Part shown: in pieces, positions 54,605-64,000 of the stretch
Layout of the letters: each line of letters begins with the position of its first letter
Numbering within the stretch: position 1 is the stretch's first letter
Assembly: GCF_018100905.1 (NCBI RefSeq)
Contig: NZ_JAGJEG010000001.1
Coordinates: forward strand, 1-64,000
Origin: Pseudoalteromonas sp. MMG010
GTDB lineage: Bacteria > Pseudomonadota > Gammaproteobacteria > Enterobacterales > Alteromonadaceae
DNA length: 64,000 nucleotides
Direction: 5' to 3'
Program-made: the position numbers and the translations under genes
Notes under the pieces: generated by a model
The model's database searches: none
What the model saw: the letters and a program-made list of their open reading frames with translations, nothing else
What the model was told of the DNA's origin: nothing

Positions 54605-55681
54605 ATGATCGAACATCCCGTTTTAGAGGCTGTTATGCAGCCTTGGTTCTTTATTCCATTAGCACTTACACTTTCAGCTATAAGCTTGTTTTTATTTAGG
54701 TTTATAATCTTACACTGGCTAAAAAAGTGGACTAACTCGACTCATTTTATTTTTGATAGTTTATTAGTTAGGTCCATCGCTGTCCCTTTAACATTATGCA
54801 CTGTTATGGTGCTTTTCATTATTTTAGAGCAGTTATTACAGTTTGTAGAAGCCCCACATACTGAACTCATTCCTTTTCGCGGTGTGAAAATTATTTTGGC
54901 TGTGAGCTCTATTATTTATTTTATTGATCGTTTTCTATTTGGCGCAATTGGCTACTATGCTAGCAAATCAGCCGTTGTATCAAATTCACAAAGTATAGTC
55001 AGAGGAATTACGCGCGCAGGTGTACTTTCAATAGGTATTTTAGTGCTACTTAGCTCATTAGGTATTTCTATTACTCCTATACTCGCCTCCTTAGGGATCA
55101 CTTCATTAGCGGTTGCATTGGCATTACAACCTACACTTGAGAACTTTTTTTCGGGAGTACAATTAGTTGTAGATAAGCCTATTCGAGTTGGAGATTTCAT
55201 TGAACTCGAATCAGGCGAGCAAGGTTTTGTAGAAAAAATAGGATGGCGTTCAACATGGTTAAAAATGTTACCCAATAATATGATTATTATTCCTAATAGC
55301 CAGCTTTCTAAATCACGGATAATTAATTATTTCTATCCAAATAAAGAGCTCAGTGTCCCCGTTGAGGTTAATGTGCATTACAGCTCAGATTTAGAATTTG
55401 TAGAACAAGTTACCTTGGAAGTTGCACGAAAAATTTTAATTGAACATGAATGGGGAGTTGATGATTATAACACCTTTGTTATTTATCATACCTTTGATAA
55501 CTCAAGCATTAACTTTACTGTGATGTTAAGAGCCAAAGAGTATTTTAATAGATTTTGGGTTAAATCCGCCTTTATAAAAGCACTACATAAGCGCTATAAC
55601 GAAGAAGGTATTGTGATCCCGTTTCCTATTACCGCTATTAATACGACTCAAGAAACAGCACAATTTAATAACACTCAATAA
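54605..55681 (+). CDS. MscS-family mechanosensitive channel
   Basis: 358 residues with four to five transmembrane helices (about 15-35, 55-75, 90-108, 132-150 and the pore helix 155-178). The MscS signature is clear in SLGITSLAVALALQPTLENFFSG (pore) and RVGDFIELESGEQGFVEKIGWRST. It releases solutes during hypo-osmotic shock. The C-terminal region forms the usual vestibule. Single-gene unit with a terminator. Confidence 0.92.
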   Translation: MIEHPVLEAVMQPWFFIPLALTLSAISLFLFRFIILHWLKKWTNSTHFIFDSLLVRSIAVPLTLCTVMVLFIILEQLLQFVEAPHTELIPFRGVKIILAVSSIIYFIDRFLFGAIGYYASKSAVVSNSQSIVRGITRAGVLSIGILVLLSSLGISITPILASLGITSLAVALALQPTLENFFSGVQLVVDKPIRVGDFIELESGEQGFVEKIGWRSTWLKMLPNNMIIIPNSQLSKSRIINYFYPNKELSVPVEVNVHYSSDLEFVEQVTLEVARKILIEHEWGVDDYNTFVIYHTFDNSSINFTVMLRAKEYFNRFWVKSAFIKALHKRYNEEGIVIPFPITAINTTQETAQFNNTQ

Positions 55682-55704
55682 AAAAGGGGCTTGATGCCCC
55701 TTTG
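55681..55704. terminator. Bidirectional terminator after the MscS gene
   Basis: AAAGGGGC (55683-55690) pairs with GCCCCTTT (55696-55703) around a five-base loop; the A-run on the left serves the convergent receptor gene. Confidence 0.85.
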
Positions 55705-55728
55705 TAAGTTATTAAGTTAATCAATGAG

Positions 55729-57864
55729 TTAAAATTGGTAACTTAGTTGCCCAACTATCTCACGCGGACTACCCGGGAAGTGACCATTGCGCTCACTAAA
55801 ACCACTGACGGCATACTCTTTGTCAAATAAGTTATTAACGTTAACTCGCAGTAATATATCATCCCATTGAGTTGTCCAACTCATATCAAACACAGTAAAA
55901 GGTTTTACAATTTGCCCGTCTGAACTCACTTGCTCACTGACATAATTAACACCAAATGCAATGGATGAATCAATAGTATTAAAAGCAAAACGAGACCATA
56001 AACCCGCTTGATGTTTTGGTGCATTCGCAAAACGTGTTCCATCACCGAATGTATCTGAAATCGTATCTCCCATCACACCTTCGACTACCTTAGTATCGTT
56101 ATAAGCGTAATTTGCAGTTAAGGTCCAATATTGAGTTAAATCCCCGACTAACGTTGATTCAAAACCTTGGCTTTGTACTTCCCCTATATTTAATAGGGCC
56201 GCAATTCCATCACCTTCTCCGGTATCATCAGGGTTGCTCATTACTACATTTTGCTTATTAATTTTATAAACAGCAAATGTGCTCATGATTTTGCCATCAA
56301 GCCACTGTTGCTTCATTCCTAATTCAGTTTGCTTTCCTGTTTCGGGCGCTAAATTACCTTCAGTCCCAACATCTTCTTGATCCTCTGAAGAGGTTGGGTT
56401 AAAGCTTTCTGAATAGTTAACATAAAATGAGGTATCACTGTACGGTTGATACGATAATGCCACGCGCGGTGTAATATCATTATCTGAATAACTAAAGCCT
56501 GTTTCTTTATTTAATTCTTTAAAATTGTCATAACGCAAGCCTGCAATCAGTGTCCACTGCTGTGCAATACTCACTACATCCTGTATGTACAAGCCAAAAC
56601 GATCTGAATTAATACCATCACGGTTTAAGTCGGTTAAGTTATAAGTACTTGGATCTGTTTCGCCATAATTTAAATCAAAAATATTTAAATTGGCAACTCC
56701 ATCTGCTTCATAACGAGCGCGTAAATAATCATATTCTGTATCTGTGGTATGAAAATCACCGCCAAACAAAATTTGATGCTCTACTTGCCCAAATCCTAAG
56801 CTGTAAACAAAATCAGTTGTTAAACTTACTTCTTCATTAGCGCGGTATTGATCACGATACTCTCGCTTTATTGTTTCATCTTCTATGTTTGCTTCACCAT
56901 CGCCATTAACATCAACCCAGCTTTGCGACTCATGATATGCTTGATCTCGTTCGTTATTTAAGTAACGTAAGGTCGTATTAGAAGTTAAATTATCACTAAA
57001 GTTATGAGTTACATTGGCTTGTAAAACAATAGCCTCCATATCTTGATAATCAAACGATTCATTCGCGTTATAACTTGGAGACACAATAAAGTTACCCGCA
57101 TCATCAACCGGTACTCCACGCAGTCTGTTACCACCTAAGTCTTGTTTAATATAATCAATACTGGTGGTTAAAGCTGTATCGTCGCTTAAATCAAATAATA
57201 ACCCACCCGCTAGCTCAATATTTTTAGCATCTGCGTTATTACGAAAACTATCTTGTTTTTCATAAAAACCACCTAAACGGTAGGCCACTGTGTCGCTCAA
57301 CCCACCGGTCATATCTATTGAAGCACCATGAGTATTATAATTACCCAAGGTTAATTTTAATTCGCGCTTTTCGTTATAACTCGGTTTTTTGGTTACATAA
57401 TTAATCATGCCACCCGGCTCTCCACCGCCATATAAAGCTGAAGCAGGCCCTTTTAATACTTCTACTCGCGCTACATTAAATAGTTGAGGAACACCAAATC
57501 CTGAATAGGGGTCGCCTCTAACACCGTCGTAAAACACATTCTCGTCATCTCTAAAACCACGAAAAGTAACGCCCGAATAACTATATTCGCTCACACCGGC
57601 AATAGAGCGATATAGGTCGGTAATATCTCTCGCCGCTTGGTCAATAATAAGTTGTTCAGTTAATACTTGTGCTGATTGCGGTAGTGCAATCAATTCTAGG
57701 TTGGTTTTGGTGCCAATTGTACTGTCGGTTTCTAAATAAAACTCTTGAGCGCGCCCTGTCACTTCTATTTTTTCTATCGATTCTGATTGTTGAGCAACGA
57801 CGTTATTTGAAATAGTAGACAACAGCGCTGTAATACACAGCGCTAGGTATGATGGTTTAAACAT
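55729..57864 (-). CDS. TonB-dependent siderophore receptor
   Basis: 711 residues. Signal peptide ending near NVVAQQ, TonB box-like IEKIEVTGRA, plug domain with SGVTFRGF, DNVFYDGVRGD and VEVLKGPASALYGGGEPGGMINYVTKKP, and a barrel ending GQLSYQF. The plug pattern is that of ferric-siderophore receptors (FhuA/FoxA type). A Fur box sits upstream, so iron starvation should induce it. Ligand unknown. Confidence 0.95.
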   Translation of the reverse strand: MFKPSYLALCITALLSTISNNVVAQQSESIEKIEVTGRAQEFYLETDSTIGTKTNLELIALPQSAQVLTEQLIIDQAARDITDLYRSIAGVSEYSYSGVTFRGFRDDENVFYDGVRGDPYSGFGVPQLFNVARVEVLKGPASALYGGGEPGGMINYVTKKPSYNEKRELKLTLGNYNTHGASIDMTGGLSDTVAYRLGGFYEKQDSFRNNADAKNIELAGGLLFDLSDDTALTTSIDYIKQDLGGNRLRGVPVDDAGNFIVSPSYNANESFDYQDMEAIVLQANVTHNFSDNLTSNTTLRYLNNERDQAYHESQSWVDVNGDGEANIEDETIKREYRDQYRANEEVSLTTDFVYSLGFGQVEHQILFGGDFHTTDTEYDYLRARYEADGVANLNIFDLNYGETDPSTYNLTDLNRDGINSDRFGLYIQDVVSIAQQWTLIAGLRYDNFKELNKETGFSYSDNDITPRVALSYQPYSDTSFYVNYSESFNPTSSEDQEDVGTEGNLAPETGKQTELGMKQQWLDGKIMSTFAVYKINKQNVVMSNPDDTGEGDGIAALLNIGEVQSQGFESTLVGDLTQYWTLTANYAYNDTKVVEGVMGDTISDTFGDGTRFANAPKHQAGLWSRFAFNTIDSSIAFGVNYVSEQVSSDGQIVKPFTVFDMSWTTQWDDILLRVNVNNLFDKEYAVSGFSERNGHFPGSPREIVGQLSYQF

Positions 57865-57901
57865 GAATAACCTGCAAATAAAACAAAGATTAGCAAAAGA
57901 A

Positions 57902-57920
57902 AATGATAACCCTTATCATT
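57902..57920 (-). promoter_or_regulatory. Fur box
   Basis: AATGATAACCCTTATCATT is a 19-base dyad matching the GATAATGATAATCATTATC consensus in most positions of both halves. It lies 38 bases upstream of the siderophore receptor start. Confidence 0.85.
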
Positions 57921-57966
57921 TGTATGTACAACATTATTTTTGCACGTTCAAAATGAATTTATTCAC

Positions 57967-58443
57967 TTAAGATTCGATTTTAAGTAACTCGACATCAAAT
58001 ATTAGTAATGACGCCGCAGGAATGCTGCCCACTCGTTTTGTTCCATAAGCAAGTTGATGTGGGATATAAAACCGATACTTATCGCCTTCACTCATAATCT
58101 GTAACCCTTCAGTCCAGCCTTTAATTACTTGGTGCAAACCAAAGCTGATTGGCGTATTTCGCTCAACGGAGCTATCAAATACACTCCCATCAATTAAACT
58201 GCCATGATAATGCACATTTACGCTGCTTGTAGGTTTTGGAGTTTGAACATTTTCGCTTTTATGTATTATTTCATATTGTAAGCCAGATGCCGTTTCGATA
58301 ATCTCTTCACGTTGCGCATTCGCTGCTAAATAATCCGCTTCAATTTGTGCATTTAGCACTGCTTGCTGCTTAGCTTTTTTACTATTTTTAAATATAAAAA
58401 TACATAAAGCTAAAATAATTAAAGCTAAAATAATATTAATCAT
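57967..58443 (-). CDS. Membrane-anchored FKBP-type peptidyl-prolyl isomerase
   Basis: 158 residues. One N-terminal transmembrane helix (about 3-19), a charged linker and an FKBP domain with VNVHYHGSLIDGSVFDSS, FGLHQVIKGWTEGLQIMSEGDKYRFYIP and AYGTKRVGSIPAASLLIFDVELL. The FKBP core matches the FklB/FkpA type. Its position just after the Lon-like gene (four-base overlap) suggests a protein-quality-control pair. Confidence 0.92.
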   Translation of the reverse strand: MINIILALIILALCIFIFKNSKKAKQQAVLNAQIEADYLAANAQREEIIETASGLQYEIIHKSENVQTPKPTSSVNVHYHGSLIDGSVFDSSVERNTPISFGLHQVIKGWTEGLQIMSEGDKYRFYIPHQLAYGTKRVGSIPAASLLIFDVELLKIES

Positions 58444-60875
58444 GAGTTGTCCTTTTCATCTTCCACTTCATCTTCATCTTCATCTTCATCAGCGGTATCA
58501 CCATTAACAATATCTGCAATCTCTTTAAGTCTTGTTAAAGCAATCGAATTCACCGAATCATCAGGGTATTGATTATCGATTAACTCTCCCGCTTCGCACT
58601 GAGTTAATAAGCTTAAAGCTTGATCAACGGTCTCTACCGCGTAGATATTAAACATTCCACGTTCTACGGCATCTAATATTTCATCATCAAGTACCAAATT
58701 AACTTGATTAGATTTAGGGATAATAACGCCCTGCTTCGCAGTTAATCCTCGCATTTTGCATAATTTAAAAAAGCCTTCTATTTTTTCGTTTACACCACCA
58801 ATGGCTTGTACATCACCATGTTGATTAATTGAGCCAGTTAACGCAATTGATTGGCTCAGCGGTATTTGTGTAATAGCCGAAATTAATGCACACAATTCTG
58901 CAAGCGATGCACTATCGCCATCGATATAACCATAGCTTTGCTCTATCGCAATGTTAGCACTGAGAGTAAGGCTAAATTGTTGCGCATATTTATTCCCTAA
59001 GTAACCTGTTAAAAGCATCACACCTTTCGAGTGAATCGCTTTACCAAGTTCAGCCTCGCGCTCAACATCTAAAACGCCATCAGCCCCAGCGTATACCGTG
59101 GCCGTGATACGTGCAGGTGTCCCAAATGAAGTGTCACCAATATGCAGTACGGTTAAGCCATTTACTTTACCAACAGCATAATCTTGGGTAGCAATTAAGG
59201 TATGCCCTTCTTTTATATCACTGAGCATATTTTCACTAATTTGCCCAGTGCGATATTGCTTACCGACAATTGCTTCATCGATATGATGCGCATCAATCAG
59301 CGTCACGTTATCTTGTTTTGCATAAAAACTAGCTTCAGCCACCAGCTCTAACACATCAGCAAAGCGAGCAGATAATTTGTTATGATGCTCTGCTTGTCGG
59401 TAACTAAATTTTAGTAACCGAGCCATCGCTGCACTGGTAGTTGTGCATTTCAGTGTGGATTGGCAATATTCATTAACCTTCGTAATAAACTGATACTGAA
59501 GTTTGTCACTGCTTGGTAAGTAATAATCAAAATCGGCAAGCACTCTAAATAATTCAGCAAATTCTTCATCGTATTCACCTATGGTGTAATACAAATCGCG
59601 AGACCCTAATAAGATTATTTTTACATCAAGTGGGATCAATTGTGGTTTAAGCGTAAAGCTACTGCCAACAGAGCTATCTTGGTATGGTAAATCATTTTTT
59701 ATTTGATGCGTTTTAAGCGATAATTTTAAACCGTCCCACACTTGAGGGTTTGCCATCACTTTTTCAGCATCCATTATTAAATAACCCCCATTAGCGCGGT
59801 GCAATGCACCAGGCTGAATAGAGCGATAACTGGTTATCAGTGAACCTTGTGACGTCGAGTATTCTATTTTACCAAATATATTACCAAAGGTTGGGTTCGG
59901 TTCGTACACCACAGGGGCTGCTGCATCTTCTTTAAACTCAACTAATATGTTGGGTGCAAAAAAGTCGGTTAACATGCCTTTACGATCAAAGTCTTCCTTG
60001 TTTTCTTCGCTTTCATCTTCGTCATCTAGCCACTCTAAAACGGCATCAATAATTTCTTCACGAATATCTTTTAAATAACGCAGCACACCAATATGCGTTG
60101 CATATTTATGCTCTAAGTTTTTTAATAAAGGTTTAGTGGCTTGCTCTGCGGTGGCTTTTTTTAAATTACGCAGTTTTTCGGATGACTCGCGTTTCCATCG
60201 TGGTAATTCTATTAGTGCTTCTATAAGGGCATCTTCAAGCTTTTCTATTTTTTCAAAGAACTGCTCACGTAAGTCCTCTTCAAGCTCGGCAAATTCGCTA
60301 TCGCTTAATTGTTTTCCATCTATGAGTGGAGCAAAACCTACCGCATTTTTTTCTTCAATTAATGCCACACTTTGTGCAAAAGCCGCTTCTTCAACGTCGG
60401 TGATTGCACTGTCGTAAGCATCATTAAACTCTCGGTCAATCGATTTCTTTTTGCGCTGATAAGCTGGATTATCAAAAGCGGCTGGGAAGGTATCAAGTAC
60501 TTCATCTAAAAACGAGTCAATATCGTCACTCAGTTTTTTACTTTCACCTGCTTGCATAAATAGTGCAATTGGCTCACGGTGGTCTTCATAGTTATTTACA
60601 TACAACCACTCGTTTGGTGTAGGGCGCTCTTTGGCATGCTGCATTAATTTATCTTTAACAAGCGTAAAACGCCCATGTGCAGCTTCGCCCATTACGTAAA
60701 CATTATAACCTGGCAACTCCATACCTAACGAAAAATCGAGCGCACTTTGCGCTCGTTGTTGGCCAATAAAATTAAGAGGCTCTGGGTATGGGTTAGTCAT
60801 ACACGATGTTACGTGATTAATACAAACACTTGGCGCTAAGGCCGATACAGGTAGTGGCAACAATTTTTTCGTCAT
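58440..60875 (-). CDS. Lon-family protease with AAA domain (LonB/YcbZ type)
   Basis: 811 residues. The N-terminal AAA_32 part has a degenerate P-loop (VMGEAAHGRFTLV) and a long helical insert (about 115-300), as in YcbZ-type proteins; GYLIMDAEKVMANPQVWDGLKL is in the next segment. The C-terminal Lon protease domain has the Ser-Lys dyad: Ser655 in DGDSASLAEL and Lys698 in GGVNEKIEGFF. An acidic tail (EDEDEDEVEDEKDNS) ends it. Substrates unknown; it probably degrades misfolded or regulatory proteins. It is longer than E. coli YcbZ (586). Confidence 0.9.
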   Translation of the reverse strand: MTKKLLPLPVSALAPSVCINHVTSCMTNPYPEPLNFIGQQRAQSALDFSLGMELPGYNVYVMGEAAHGRFTLVKDKLMQHAKERPTPNEWLYVNNYEDHREPIALFMQAGESKKLSDDIDSFLDEVLDTFPAAFDNPAYQRKKKSIDREFNDAYDSAITDVEEAAFAQSVALIEEKNAVGFAPLIDGKQLSDSEFAELEEDLREQFFEKIEKLEDALIEALIELPRWKRESSEKLRNLKKATAEQATKPLLKNLEHKYATHIGVLRYLKDIREEIIDAVLEWLDDEDESEENKEDFDRKGMLTDFFAPNILVEFKEDAAAPVVYEPNPTFGNIFGKIEYSTSQGSLITSYRSIQPGALHRANGGYLIMDAEKVMANPQVWDGLKLSLKTHQIKNDLPYQDSSVGSSFTLKPQLIPLDVKIILLGSRDLYYTIGEYDEEFAELFRVLADFDYYLPSSDKLQYQFITKVNEYCQSTLKCTTTSAAMARLLKFSYRQAEHHNKLSARFADVLELVAEASFYAKQDNVTLIDAHHIDEAIVGKQYRTGQISENMLSDIKEGHTLIATQDYAVGKVNGLTVLHIGDTSFGTPARITATVYAGADGVLDVEREAELGKAIHSKGVMLLTGYLGNKYAQQFSLTLSANIAIEQSYGYIDGDSASLAELCALISAITQIPLSQSIALTGSINQHGDVQAIGGVNEKIEGFFKLCKMRGLTAKQGVIIPKSNQVNLVLDDEILDAVERGMFNIYAVETVDQALSLLTQCEAGELIDNQYPDDSVNSIALTRLKEIADIVNGDTADEDEDEDEVEDEKDNS

Positions 60876-60955
60876 TCTAACTTCTTTGTTTACCAGTTCG
60901 ATACTGGCTTGGGCGTATATTCAGCTTACCCCCTTTATTCGCTTAATAGCGTAAA

Positions 60956-61414
60956 TTAAGGGTGCAAAGCCTTACGGCTAAAATAAATGCCATCACATTT
61001 TGGGCAAGAGCGTATCTGCGCAGTATGGAAAACATCGTAACTATGCGTGCAATTCTTACATACTAATGTGCCCATGGCTATCCATTCGCCTGTAAGATAA
61101 TCACCATTATGTTTTAAATCTTCATTTATCGCATGCCACTCTAATTGAGTTTTATCCTCAATATGGGCTATTTCGTACCAAAACGTTTCTTTGAGCTCTT
61201 CCCAAGCTAATGAGTTGTAATGGCTTTGATGCGCGGTAAAATGCGCTAAATCTCGTTCTAAATAACTACGGTATAAATTAAGCTTTTCACTCCCTATATT
61301 TTTAAGCGCTTGCTCTGAATCAATAAACCTAGTTACAGCGCCTTTAACTTCGTGTTCATTTACATCTTTTAACCAATCCGTCAGTGTGTTTAACCATGTT
61401 TTATAATCAGTCAT
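60956..61414 (-). CDS. ybeL: Zinc-ribbon protein YbeL
   Basis: 152 residues. Helical front part (WLNTLTDWLKDVNEHEVKGAVTRFI) and a C-terminal zinc ribbon LVCKNCTHSYDV and SCPKCDGIYFSRK. This is the DUF1451 pattern, and E. coli ybeL is also beside leuS. Function unknown. It diverges from leuS across about 170 bases. Confidence 0.9.
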   Translation of the reverse strand: MTDYKTWLNTLTDWLKDVNEHEVKGAVTRFIDSEQALKNIGSEKLNLYRSYLERDLAHFTAHQSHYNSLAWEELKETFWYEIAHIEDKTQLEWHAINEDLKHNGDYLTGEWIAMGTLVCKNCTHSYDVFHTAQIRSCPKCDGIYFSRKALHP

Positions 61415-61562
61415 TATTCTTTCCTTAAAAAAATAGATAATTTAGGAACAAGGCTATAAAAGTATAGGTTAACCTCCACTGAAAGTAGAATTTTATAAAA
61501 CCGCATTTTGACGCTGTGATTAGCGATTTATTTGGGGTATCCTATCGGCAATTTTTTATTAG

Positions 61563-64000
<2,438 letters not shown>

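Overview
The window looks like chromosome of a marine gammaproteobacterium of the Alteromonadales, most likely Pseudoalteromonas or a close relative. I infer this from the AT-rich sequence, E. coli-like gene neighbourhoods (dnaQ/rnhA/yafS/gloB, yqcA-truC-yqcC, syd/queF, priC-ybaM, leuS/ybeL), Alteromonadales-type families (TIGR03503, DUF3549/DUF3301, large TonB-dependent receptors) and a long tandem array of tRNA-Asp genes. No species assignment was computed.

Layout. (1) 1-10.9 kb is an accessory region: a frameshifted MbcA/ParS-type antitoxin, a decayed HTH remnant, an HsdR_N-like fragment, a 1964-residue helicase-nuclease of probable antiviral role, and three orphan genes separated by hairpin-rich or directly repeated intergenic DNA that resembles a gene-cassette array without a visible integrase. 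(2) 10.96-18.3 kb: a LexA-controlled sulA-like gene, ychJ, the purM-purN-DUF3108 operon, yafJ, and fadE with a FadR operator. (3) 18.4-22.2 kb: a small ABC transporter pair, a membrane-anchored XRE regulator and seven identical tRNA-Asp(GTC) genes under one strong promoter. (4) 22.2-30.6 kb: TIGR03503, dnaQ/rnhA, yafS/gloB, a sugar-kinase-like phosphotransferase, yqcA-truC-yqcC and DUF3549-DUF3301. (5) 30.7-31.3 kb: a CsrB-type regulatory RNA with about 20 GGA motifs and a GacA/UvrY-type upstream box; it is absent from any protein-based view. (6) 31.3-47.3 kb: GNAT, DUF2789, DUF2310, syd/queF, a cyclophilin lipoprotein, tamA-tamB, rraB, radD, a methyltransferase and a TonB-dependent receptor. 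(7) 47.9-54.3 kb: polB and dinG diverge from a shared LexA-like box; dinG continues into yfcA, priC, a ComFB gene and the 49-residue ybaM. (8) 54.6-64 kb: an MscS channel, a Fur-controlled siderophore receptor, a membrane FKBP, a Lon-like protease, ybeL and the 5' part of leuS, which runs off the window.

Working together: three SOS genes (sulA-like, polB, dinG) carry recognisable LexA boxes; tamA-tamB form the translocation and assembly module; rraB and the Csr RNA both point to post-transcriptional control; the accessory block at the left end is the best place to look for new biology.
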